A stretch of 58,526 bases of DNA from Prevotella sp. (GTDB lineage Bacteria; Bacteroidota; Bacteroidia; Bacteroidales; Bacteroidaceae). The position numbers and the translations under genes were made by a program. Under the pieces are notes generated by a model that was not told the origin of the DNA, made no database searches, and saw only the letters and a list, made by a program, of their open reading frames with translations. Positions 26,992-35,480 of this stretch are shown here, in pieces; within the stretch, counting starts at the first letter, position 1, and each line of letters opens with the position of its first letter. The stretch lies in contig JAEAMQ010000103.1 of the NCBI GenBank assembly GCA_016901395.1, forward strand, positions 1-58,526, written 5' to 3'.

Positions 26992-27279
26992 AGATTTATT
27001 CTATTACCCGATTGGAAAAATCTATTTATAGCATATTACTGCTGATAATCAACGGGTTGAATGTATTTACAAATCATCCCAGACAAGGTCGTTTTTGAGA
27101 TGTGTCGACGACGGAACAAGGGTCGGCAGACCAGTCGAATACACCATCATCTATTCATAAAAGAAAGCAACTTCCCAAGTGGAATGCCGCTTTTGTAATC
27201 ATCAAATAGAACAAATACAGCTACCAAAGGGTTGCCTTTCCAACCCGAATGGACAATGATAAATATTGAAGAAAGATGA
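26992..27279. other. Gap upstream of sod
   Basis: No supported gene. On the minus strand 27153-27285 is an open 45-codon stretch (with HSGWKGNPLVAVFVLFDDY) that ends in TAG and reads like a broken gene end, but there is no start and no recognised family. Confidence 0.3.
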
Positions 27280-27428
27280 TTTCACCTCCCAGATATCATT
27301 TGTTTCCAACCGTTCGGTGAAGTTGTGGTAAGCCTTTTTCTTCTTCATCTCTCCTATCCGAGCGTTTACCGCTCCATCGAAAGTGGGGGCATCACGTCGC
27401 GGATGACACCTAAATCGATGGGGAATCC
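27280..27428 (-). pseudogene. korB 3' fragment (pseudogene)
   Basis: About 150 bases closely match the last 50 codons of korB at 34402-34552, for example the shared words AGTTGTGGTAAGCCTTTTTC, TACCGCTCCATCGAAAGTGG and ACGTCGCGGATGACACCTAA (plus strand). A one-base loss after AAAGTGGGGGC and loss of the stop codon make it non-functional. No promoter or 5' part is present. It faces away from the amylase gene that follows. Confidence 0.8.
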
Positions 27429-27781
27429 ACGGCCACCGGCGTGACCCAATGCCATGCCGAGGCCGACAACGCGGTGGATGTCTGTACCATCGGCAGCAAA
27501 AAGCTTGTCGTGAAGTAAGACTCCATACACTTTGCTGCAGTGCCCATCACTGGCAGCCATAGACGGAAGCCCGTCGACTTCTCATCTCCTCAAGGCAGAT
27601 GGGGAGGCGCGGGCTTCTTACGTACCCATTTTCCTAAGTCCGAAATTCCTTTATTCCCACCCCGGAGCATGGCCAAAAGGCACTGTTCAAAGAACGCTTT
27701 TCTAACAAAGTCATGCAAACGTTTGTACACAAAAAAGGCATATTTTCTTACACTTTAAAACTTTTATACCATTTTATACAC
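27429..27781. other. Gene-remnant-like gap before the first amylase
   Basis: Directly joined to the korB fragment, 27429-27560 is open on the minus strand (containing KVYGVLLHDKLFAADGTDIH and a downstream LGMALGHAGG) and looks like a piece of another gene that I do not recognise. 27561-27781 is AT-rich upstream DNA with no gene. Confidence 0.35.
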
Positions 27782-27789
27782 TAAATTTG
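27782..27789 (+). promoter_or_regulatory. Candidate -7 box of the first amylase gene
   Basis: TAAATTTG, about 118 bases before the ATG. No TTTG at the right distance upstream, so support is moderate. Confidence 0.4.
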
Positions 27790-27906
27790 CAAGCAAAATT
27801 CCCTAAGAACTAAAATATACAAACCAGATATGGGCCTTGGAAAAGCGCTCAGTCTGGACCTTGTCAATTTGCTACGCAATCTGATTTTAAGCCTAAATAC
27901 CTCATT

Positions 27907-30900
27907 ATGAACAAAAGATTACTTTGGGTTATCATGCTCTGGCTGAGCGTCATCTCCTCGTATGGCAGCACCAGCTATGTGGATAACTTTACCGGCGGAC
28001 GTACCGATTTCCGCGACGAAACCATTTACTTTATGATGACCACCCGTTTCTACGACGGTGATTCAAGCAACAATGTGCTGTGCTGGGATAACCAGGATTC
28101 CCAGATCAGCACCAAAGACCCTTGCTGGTGCGGTGACTTCAAGGGTGTCATCGACAAGCTCGACTACATCAAGGCACTCGGCTTCACCGCCATCTGGATT
28201 ACTCCGGTGGTGCAGAACGGTTCGGGCTATGACTACCACGGCTACCACGCCATGGACTTCTCGCGCGTTGATTCGCGCTATCTGAGCCGCAAGGACCAGG
28301 GCTCGGCCGAGGATGTCGACTTCCAGAGCCTCATCGATGCCGCCCATGCCAAGGGCATCAAGATCGTGCTCGACATCGTGCTCAACCACACCGGCAACTT
28401 CGGTGAGGCCCATCTCATGCCCGAATTCACACGGTCTGACAAGATTACGGCGCAAGGATCGGCCGAGGCCTGCCTCACCCCCAACACCGCCCTGCTCGAC
28501 AACGGCTTCACCACAGCCTATGCCGACCTGGCCGTGAGCGACCAGTATCAGCGTCGGCTGGCCCTGATGAAGAATACCGACGGGCTGAACCACGACACTA
28601 ACAACTACTGGCACCATGTGGCCAACTCCTGGAACTGGGATGAGCCCACACGCTGGTGGGGACAGATTGCGGGCGACTGCGTAGACCTCAACACCGAGAA
28701 CGATGCCGTGGCCCAGTATCTGGTGCGTTGCTACGGCCAGTTTATCAAGATGGGCGTCGATGGATTCCGTATCGACACCTCCGGCCACATCTCGCCCCTC
28801 ACCTTCAACCGCCAGTTCATTCCCCAGTTTGCCGCCCTCGGCGAACAGTATGCCTCGAAGCGCCTGCTGCCCGGAGAGACGACACCATCACCTTTCTTCA
28901 TGTATGGTGAGGTGTGTGCCCGCTTTGGTGGTGTGACCTACCGCAACCAGCCAATCCTCTCGCCCTACTATTACACCTGGACGTCGCCCAGCATCAGCCA
29001 GTGGGCCAACAGCGACTCGACATGGTGGGCCAGTCAGGTGGTCAAGGAAGGTGCCGACCCACTGGGGGCCATGACCGTATGCGCCGACGAGGCCAGTGCC
29101 TCTTATGCCCAAGATGGAAGTCAGCGCACCTCCTCTAATGCCTTCCTCAATGGCAACAGCTACCGCACGCTCGACTATTCGCAGAACAGCGGATTCAATG
29201 TCATCGATTTCCCGGTACATTATAATTTCACCAACGTAGCCAGCGCCATGGGTATGGCCACCGGCGGCGACCAATATTACAACGATGCCACATGGAACGT
29301 GGTCTATGTGGATTCCCACGACTATGGGCCTCAGCCCAGCGACAACATCCGCTTCTCGGGCGGCACCGACCAGTGGGCCGAGAACCTCACATGGATGTTC
29401 CTCTTCCGCGGCATCCCCTGCATCTACTACGGCTCGGAGGTGGAGTTTATGAAGGGAGCCACCATCGACAACGGCACCAACGGTCCCCTCAACAATACTG
29501 GCCGCGCTTATTTTGGCCAGAACCTGGAAGGAACGGTCACGGCATCCGACTTCGGGCAGTTCTCTGCAACCGGACAGGTGAGCAAGACCCTCAACCACCC
29601 CTTGGCCATGCACCTGGAGCGCCTCAACCGCATCCGCCAGGCCGTGCCTGCCCTGCGCAAGGGGCAGTATAGCACCGACGGCTGCTCGGCCAGCGGCGGT
29701 TATGCCTGGAAGAAGCGTTATACCAACGACTCCATCGATTCCTACGCACTGGTGTGCATGAACGGCGGCGCCACCTTCACGGGCATTCTCAACGGAACCT
29801 ACACCGACTGCGTGACGGGCGATGTGCAGACTGTGACCAGCGGCACCCTCACCGTCAGCTCGCCCACCAATCAGGGCAACGCCCGCATCTATGTGCTTAA
29901 TGGGCCCGGCCAGATTGGCAGCGACGGTCCCTTCCTCTATGCCTCATCAGCCGCCAGCGCAGACAACAGCGATCTGGCCACCGACCCGGGCACAACATGG
30001 AACGACATCATTCTGAGCAACCACCCCTCGCTCACGCTCTCGCCCAACGGCGGTACGTTCAAGACCGACACGCTGGATGTCACCCTCATGCGCAGCTATG
30101 CCGACGAGGGGTGGTACCAGATAGGCGACGGTCCGCAGGTGGCCATCACCGATTCGATCACCACCGTCACCCTGGGGGCCGACATGGCCTATGGTGACAC
30201 AGTAACCCTGAGCTGGAGCGTCACCGACACCAACGACAGCACCACCGAGACAGTGACCGGACAGGCCACCTATCAAAAGATAGATCCCAGTGCGGCCATC
30301 ACCGTATATGTGAAGGCCTCGACGGCCCCCAACCTCTATGCCTGGACCACCGAGAGCGGCACGGTGAACGTGCTCAACGGTGCCTGGCCGGGTACGGCGC
30401 TGACCACCTCAACCACCATCGGCACCGACACCTGGTATACCTATGCCACCACCGAGGCCTCCTCGCTCAATGTTATCTTCAACAACGGCAGCAGTCAGAC
30501 CAGCGACATCACCGGCATCACCTCTGATGCCTACTTCATCTATGATGGCACTACGGGCTATGAAGACGTGACCGACAGCATGCTCAACCCCGATCCCGTC
30601 ATCACCTCGGTGACCATCACACCCTCTACCGACCAGATGACGTATTGCAGCACGCAGAGTCTCGACTTCAGTCAGGTGTCGGGCCTCACACCTTACATCA
30701 TCGCTTCTTATTACAACTCGGACGACGAGCTGCAGATGGTGCTCTCGCCGGTGAGCCATGTACCGGCCGGAACAGGTGTTGTGCTCAAGGGCACTGCCGG
30801 CCAGACCTATGATGTGGCGCTGAGCACGGCCACCGCCTCTTACGATAATCTGCTGGTGGGCGTCAGCACGGCCACCACGCTGGCCACCGTCAGCGGCAGC

Positions 30901-31197
30901 TATACCAACATGGTATTCGATACGACCACCTTCGGGTTTGAGCCGCTGAACGACAGCCTCACACTCTCGGCCGGTCAGGCTTATCTGCCCATACTCACCT
31001 CGGTGCTCACCTCAGCGAGCGGCAATGCTAAGCGCGTGACCTTGGTCTTTGATGACAGCACCACCGGCATACGCTCTCTCGATACGCTGCCACAGCAGGC
31101 CACGGAACCTTGGTACACGCTGGAAGGCGTGAGGGTGAGCAGCCCCACGGCCAAGGGAGTGTATATCCACCGGGGCCGCAAGGTGGTGGTGAGATGA
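27907..31197 (+). CDS. Secreted GH13 alpha-amylase, 1096 residues, with CBM26-like module
   Basis: Predicted extracellular or surface glycoside hydrolase acting on alpha-1,4-glucans. Signal peptide MNKRLLWVIMLWLSVISSYG; GH13 barrel from about 30 to 600 with region I DIVLNHTGN (about 155), nucleophile Asp near 289 in GFRIDTSGH, acid/base Glu near 334 in MYGEV, and transition-state Asp near 471 in VDSHDYGP. It then has an Ig-like/linker region (about 700-795), a starch-binding CBM26-like module (about 797-890, ITVYVKASTAPNLYAW), a further beta domain (about 900-1050) and a C-terminal motif (WYTLEGVRV then KGVYIHRGRKVVVR) seen on many secreted Bacteroidales proteins. The C-terminal half is homologous to that of the next gene. 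No susC/susD nearby. Confidence 0.93.
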   Translation: MNKRLLWVIMLWLSVISSYGSTSYVDNFTGGRTDFRDETIYFMMTTRFYDGDSSNNVLCWDNQDSQISTKDPCWCGDFKGVIDKLDYIKALGFTAIWITPVVQNGSGYDYHGYHAMDFSRVDSRYLSRKDQGSAEDVDFQSLIDAAHAKGIKIVLDIVLNHTGNFGEAHLMPEFTRSDKITAQGSAEACLTPNTALLDNGFTTAYADLAVSDQYQRRLALMKNTDGLNHDTNNYWHHVANSWNWDEPTRWWGQIAGDCVDLNTENDAVAQYLVRCYGQFIKMGVDGFRIDTSGHISPLTFNRQFIPQFAALGEQYASKRLLPGETTPSPFFMYGEVCARFGGVTYRNQPILSPYYYTWTSPSISQWANSDSTWWASQVVKEGADPLGAMTVCADEASASYAQDGSQRTSSNAFLNGNSYRTLDYSQNSGFNVIDFPVHYNFTNVASAMGMATGGDQYYNDATWNVVYVDSHDYGPQPSDNIRFSGGTDQWAENLTWMFLFRGIPCIYYGSEVEFMKGATIDNGTNGPLNNTGRAYFGQNLEGTVTASDFGQFSATGQVSKTLNHPLAMHLERLNRIRQAVPALRKGQYSTDGCSASGGYAWKKRYTNDSIDSYALVCMNGGATFTGILNGTYTDCVTGDVQTVTSGTLTVSSPTNQGNARIYVLNGPGQIGSDGPFLYASSAASADNSDLATDPGTTWNDIILSNHPSLTLSPNGGTFKTDTLDVTLMRSYADEGWYQIGDGPQVAITDSITTVTLGADMAYGDTVTLSWSVTDTNDSTTETVTGQATYQKIDPSAAITVYVKASTAPNLYAWTTESGTVNVLNGAWPGTALTTSTTIGTDTWYTYATTEASSLNVIFNNGSSQTSDITGITSDAYFIYDGTTGYEDVTDSMLNPDPVITSVTITPSTDQMTYCSTQSLDFSQVSGLTPYIIASYYNSDDELQMVLSPVSHVPAGTGVVLKGTAGQTYDVALSTATASYDNLLVGVSTATTLATVSGSYTNMVFDTTTFGFEPLNDSLTLSAGQAYLPILTSVLTSASGNAKRVTLVFDDSTTGIRSLDTLPQQATEPWYTLEGVRVSSPTAKGVYIHRGRKVVVR

Positions 31198-31356
31198 CGG
31201 CAGGCATAGCTCAAGCCATGGCAGAAGCTCATTCTGCTACTTATCTAAATCATAATATCCATCAATGGAAAAGAGCAAAAGAAAAGTGTTTCCCTTATTT
31301 TGCTCCAAGGGTATAGATGGTTCAGGTGAGGGGTGACAGACCGCCGTCTGGTAGTC

Positions 31357-31405
31357 CCAGTCCTCACCCTCTCTTGCCATAGGGGCAGGAGAGGGGGAGT
31401 GGAGC
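31357..31405. repeat. GC-rich palindrome between the amylase genes
   Basis: CCTCACCCTCTCTTGCCATA followed by GGGGCAGGAGAGGGGGAG, then TGGAGCC: the halves CCTCTCTTGCC and GGCAGGAGAGG pair. Related to the palindrome at 9930-9965. The remaining 260-base gap shows no promoter, so the second amylase may be read from the first. Confidence 0.5.
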
Positions 31406-31460
31406 CTTCACAAATGACCGTTTTACCATTGCATTGAAACAATAACAAACCTATAGAAAC

Positions 31461-34223
31461 ATGAAGAAAATCATTCTTTCGCTGGCCATGATGCTCACAT
31501 CGGCACTGGCCATAGCCGCCAACGGGTGGCCTTCTAATTATGGTGGCGTCATGCTGCAAGCCTTCTGGTGGGACAGCTACGATGCCACACAGTGGGCCAC
31601 GCTCACCAGCAGGGCTGACGAACTGTCACAGTATTTCGACCTGATATGGGTGCCCAATTCGGGCGAGACCTCCGACTGGCATTACAGCCAGACCAACACC
31701 ATGGGCTATGACCCGTGCTACTGGCTCAGCCAGAACTCCTGCTTCGGCACCGAACAAGAGCTGCGCACGCTCATCAGCACCTATAAGGCTAAGGGCGTAG
31801 GGCTGGTGGCCGACGTGGTGATTAACCATAAGAACGGACTGGGCAGCTGGGCCAACTTCGTGGACGAGACGGTGACGGGCAGCACCACGGGCAACACCTA
31901 TACCCTCACCTGGGACAACACCAACTACACCGGCATCTGCTCTACCGATGAAGCCAACACCAACTCGGCATCGGGCGTGGCCGGAATGATTCAGGGCGCT
32001 GCCGACACAGGCGACGATTTCAACGGTTTTCGCGACCTCGACCATACCAATGCCACTGTACAGCAGAACGTCAAGACCTATCTCGACTATCTGCTCAACG
32101 AGATAGGCTATACGGGGTTCCGCTACGACATGGTGAAGGGATTTGGCGGAAGCTATATCAAGACCTATAATGAGAGTGCCAATCCCACGTTCTCGGTGGG
32201 CGAGTGCTGGGACAGCTATGCCACCATCACCAGTTGGATACAGGCCACGGGCTATACCTCGGCAGCCTTCGACTTCCCCTTGAAATACAGCCTCTACGAT
32301 GCTTTCAACAACAGCAACTGGAGCGCGCTGAGCAATAAGGGTGTGATGGGCGACACTAATTACAGCCGATATGCCGTCACCTTTGTCGACAATCACGACA
32401 CAGGACGCACCGATGGCAACGGAAGCAGCCCACTGGCCAACAACTGGAGTGCCGCCAATGCCTTCATCCTGGCTTCGCCGGGCACACCCTGCATCTGGCT
32501 CAAGCACTATAACGCCGACCCTACCAGCATCGGTAATATGATCCTGGCCCGCAAAGCCACGGGTGTGAACAGCCAGAGCAGCTATCTGCAGGCGCAGGAG
32601 CAGGACGGAGGATACATCCTCGAGACACAGGGCACCACGGGCTCACTGTATGTACAGTTTGGCGGAGCCGTTGGGTCGGCACCCACGGGATATACGCTGG
32701 TGGCCAGCGGCGACAGCTATGCTTTTTATAAGAAGGTCACCACACAGCAGGCTTCGGTGACGCTCAGTGCGGCCTCCACCACCTTTACCACCGATACGCT
32801 CGACATCACCGCTACCGCCACCAATGCCACCTCGGCATGGATACAGGTGGGCAGTGGCAGCAAGGTGGACTTCACCTCGACGGCCACTGTCACCATCGGA
32901 GACGACATGGCGTATGGCGATTCTGTGACCGTGAGCTGGGGAGCCACGGGCAGCGATGGGGTGGAAGTGACGGGAAGCACCACCTATACCAAGCAGGAAC
33001 CCGCCGCCGGCATATCGGTATATGTCAAGGCCTCATCGGCTCCGTATCTCTATGTGTGGAGCGAAGAGACGGGATCGGTGGTACAGCTCAACGGCACCTG
33101 GCCGGGCACACTGATGAATACCACGACCACCGTGAACGGCACAACCTACTATGTGTTTACCACCACGGCAGCCTCGACCATCAATGTAATCATGAGCGAT
33201 GGCAGCGGACAGACGGCCGACATCACCGACATTACGGCCGACACGTATTATCAGTATGACGGCGGCACTTCCTACAGTGTCGTAGACCCCAATGCCCAAG
33301 ACACGGAGCTGCTGCTTGACGATGCCGACGAGGTGAGCGTCTTCTTCGAGAACAGCTCGTTCACAAGCCCCACGGCATGGGTATGGGATGGAACATCCAA
33401 CTATACAGGTGGCACATGGCCCGGACAGACCATGACATACGTGGGCACCACATCCACCGGAAACACCATCTACAAATGGACTTACACCGGAAGCCTCACC
33501 ACTCTGCCCACGAATGTTATCTTCTCTGACGCGGGCTCTTCGCAGACTTCCGACCTCACTTTCACCAACCATGGCTACTATGTGGGCGAAACGCTCACCA
33601 AGACCATCACCGAGGTCAAGGAAGACACTGTACCCACGTCTGTAGACATCACTCTCACGGCCGATGCCACATCCTATGCCAGCACGGTTCCACTCGACTT
33701 CTCCAGCTTGAGCGACCTCAAGGCTTATATCGCTTCGGGCTACGTTTACCTCGACGACACCCTCAACATCGTGCTTACCCGTATCAATTACGTGCCTGCC
33801 AACACGGGTATCATCCTGCGCGGTACTGCCGACACCACCTACACCGTACCCGTGGAAGACCACCAGGCCGTGGTGGCCAATCGTCTCGTGGGCGTCACTG
33901 CCGACATGCAGCTCTCCCCCACCGATGGCACCTATACCAACTATATCTTCAGCCTCACCGCCGGTACTTTCAGTCCGCTGTCCACCACCGTCACGTTGTC
34001 GGCCGGCAATGCCTATCTTCAGATACCCACCGCACTGGCATCCACGACCATCCAAGCCAAGTCGCTGCCCTATATCTTCGACGACGGCACGGTGACCGGC
34101 ATCCAAAGCATCTCAGACCAGCAGTCCACCGATGACACATGGTGCACGATTACCGGACTGCGTGTGGACAAGCCCACCAAGGGTGTCTACATCCACAAGG
34201 GCCGCAAGGTTGTGGTGAGGTAA
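31461..34223 (+). CDS. Secreted GH13 alpha-amylase, 920 residues, with two CBM-like modules
   Basis: Predicted secreted alpha-amylase. Signal MKKIILSLAMMLTSALAIAA, compact GH13 catalytic domain (about 25-400) starting GGVMLQAFWWDSYD, region I ADVVINHKN, nucleophile Asp near 223 in GFRYDMVKGF, acid/base Glu near 249 in SVGECWD, third Asp near 312 in FVDNHDTG. Then a spacer (about 420-515), a CBM26-like module (about 518-612, ISVYVKASSAPYLYVW), a second starch-binding-like module (about 625-715, VSVFFENSSFTSPTAWVW), a beta domain and the C-terminal KGVYIHKGRKVVVR motif. It differs from its neighbour in the catalytic subfamily but shares its C-terminal modules, so the two seem to be joined by module exchange. 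Confidence 0.93.
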   Translation: MKKIILSLAMMLTSALAIAANGWPSNYGGVMLQAFWWDSYDATQWATLTSRADELSQYFDLIWVPNSGETSDWHYSQTNTMGYDPCYWLSQNSCFGTEQELRTLISTYKAKGVGLVADVVINHKNGLGSWANFVDETVTGSTTGNTYTLTWDNTNYTGICSTDEANTNSASGVAGMIQGAADTGDDFNGFRDLDHTNATVQQNVKTYLDYLLNEIGYTGFRYDMVKGFGGSYIKTYNESANPTFSVGECWDSYATITSWIQATGYTSAAFDFPLKYSLYDAFNNSNWSALSNKGVMGDTNYSRYAVTFVDNHDTGRTDGNGSSPLANNWSAANAFILASPGTPCIWLKHYNADPTSIGNMILARKATGVNSQSSYLQAQEQDGGYILETQGTTGSLYVQFGGAVGSAPTGYTLVASGDSYAFYKKVTTQQASVTLSAASTTFTTDTLDITATATNATSAWIQVGSGSKVDFTSTATVTIGDDMAYGDSVTVSWGATGSDGVEVTGSTTYTKQEPAAGISVYVKASSAPYLYVWSEETGSVVQLNGTWPGTLMNTTTTVNGTTYYVFTTTAASTINVIMSDGSGQTADITDITADTYYQYDGGTSYSVVDPNAQDTELLLDDADEVSVFFENSSFTSPTAWVWDGTSNYTGGTWPGQTMTYVGTTSTGNTIYKWTYTGSLTTLPTNVIFSDAGSSQTSDLTFTNHGYYVGETLTKTITEVKEDTVPTSVDITLTADATSYASTVPLDFSSLSDLKAYIASGYVYLDDTLNIVLTRINYVPANTGIILRGTADTTYTVPVEDHQAVVANRLVGVTADMQLSPTDGTYTNYIFSLTAGTFSPLSTTVTLSAGNAYLQIPTALASTTIQAKSLPYIFDDGTVTGIQSISDQQSTDDTWCTITGLRVDKPTKGVYIHKGRKVVVR

Positions 34224-34249
34224 CAAAACCATAGACCTCTCTCTTCCAG

Positions 34250-34304
34250 CGTCCACCGGAAACCGTCGGGAAGCACTACTTCCGCGGTCTCCGGCGGACG
34301 TTTC
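34250..34304 (+). terminator. Imperfect long hairpin after the second amylase
   Basis: CGTCCACCGGAAACC and GGTCTCCGGCGGACG pair over 15 bp with three mismatches; followed by TTTCCGTT. Likely terminator of the amylase genes. Confidence 0.5.
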
Positions 34305-34342
34305 CGTTATAGTATAGCCCCCGCCGCCCAGCCCGACCACCA

Positions 34343-34375
34343 CAAAAAAAGCGGCAACCGGAGAGGGTTGCCGCT
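34343..34375 (-). terminator. Terminator of korAB
   Basis: Minus strand: perfect 10-bp stem AGCGGCAACC / GGTTGCCGCT around six bases, followed by T7. Sits 22 bases after the korB stop. Confidence 0.88.
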
Positions 34376-34397
34376 GAGGGGAATGGGGCGAGAGGGG

Positions 34398-35480
34398 TTA
34401 TTTCACCTCCCAGATATCGTTAGTCTCAAGGAGCTCCATGAAGTTGTGGTAAGCCTTTTTCTTCTTCACCTCCTCTATCTGGGCGTTTACCGCTCCATCG
34501 AAAGTGGGGGCCGTCACGTCGCGGATGACACCTAAGGCGATGGGGAACCCATGTTCGTTGTCCATCATGGCGAGCTTCAGCTGCAGCGTGTCGTCCTCGC
34601 AGTGGCTGTCGTGGATAAGGATATCGTCGATGGTATAGCCGTCCTTGCCAATTTCCACCACCTTCAGGCCGAAGCCCTGCTGCACCAGTCCAAACTGGTT
34701 CTGGTCGCCAAACACCAGCGGTTTGCCGTCTTCCACATAGATGGCATTGGCTTTCCGGCCAGCGTTGGTATAGACAGAATCATAGGCTCCATTGTTGAAG
34801 ATGATGCAGTTTTGCAGGATTTCACACACGGCAGCCCCCTCATGATGGTAGGCAGCCTTGAGAATCTCGATGGTATGGGCACCATCCGAGGCCACGGCAC
34901 GGGCAAAAAACTTACCCCGTGCACCAAAGCACAGCTCGGCCGGCCGGAACGGATCTTCTACCGTGCCATAGGGACTCGACTTCGACACAAACCCACGCGG
35001 ACTGGTCGGAGAGAACTGCCCTTTGGTGAGTCCATAAATCCGGTTGTTGAGCAAAATCATGTTGAGGTTCACGTTCTTGCGCATGGTGTGAATGAAATGG
35101 TTTCCGCCGATGGCCAGTCCGTCACCGTCGCCGCTCACCTGCCACACCGTAAGCTTGGGGTTGACGATCTTGATGCCTGTCGCCACCGCTGTCGAACGTC
35201 CATGAATGGTCTGCATGGCATAGGCGTTGACATAGTAGGGCAGACGGCTCGAGCACCCGATACCTGAGATTACAGCCGTCTCATGAGGCGGCACACCGAG
35301 CTCAGCCATCGCCTTCTGGAGACTGTTCAGAAACGCGTGGTCGCCACATCCGGGGCACCACCGAGGCTGTCCCTTCTTGAAATCGTTAGCAGTATATATC
35401 TCGTTCGGAGCCTGTTGTACAGGGGTTTCCGACTGAATCTTTTCTTCCTTCATACTTTCTGATTTAGAGGTTCCACACAT
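34398..35480 (-). CDS. korB: 2-oxoacid (2-oxoglutarate):ferredoxin oxidoreductase, beta subunit
   Basis: Thiamine-diphosphate-binding subunit of a ferredoxin-linked 2-oxoacid oxidoreductase that interconverts 2-oxoglutarate and succinyl-CoA plus CO2. In 360 residues it shows RWCPGCGDHAFL (cluster/TPP-proximal cysteines), ISGIGCSSRLPYYV, and the TPP motif GDGDGLAIGGNHFIH followed by NNRIYGLTKGQFSPTS. The start at 35480 overlaps the korA stop as TAATG, so translation is coupled; MKEEK at 35453 is an alternative. A broken copy of its 3' end lies at 27280-27428. Substrate 2-oxoglutarate is the usual family assignment, not proven. Confidence 0.92.
   Translation of the reverse strand: MCGTSKSESMKEEKIQSETPVQQAPNEIYTANDFKKGQPRWCPGCGDHAFLNSLQKAMAELGVPPHETAVISGIGCSSRLPYYVNAYAMQTIHGRSTAVATGIKIVNPKLTVWQVSGDGDGLAIGGNHFIHTMRKNVNLNMILLNNRIYGLTKGQFSPTSPRGFVSKSSPYGTVEDPFRPAELCFGARGKFFARAVASDGAHTIEILKAAYHHEGAAVCEILQNCIIFNNGAYDSVYTNAGRKANAIYVEDGKPLVFGDQNQFGLVQQGFGLKVVEIGKDGYTIDDILIHDSHCEDDTLQLKLAMMDNEHGFPIALGVIRDVTAPTFDGAVNAQIEEVKKKKAYHNFMELLETNDIWEVK

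Noticed and set aside
26985..27100. Possible gene between sod and the amylases
   Set aside because: No start with a promoter in the right direction and no family match; left as a gap with remnants.
33033..34106. 357-codon open frame on the minus strand
   Set aside because: Antisense to the second amylase; Gly/Val/Asp-rich shadow of Thr/Ser-rich coding DNA.
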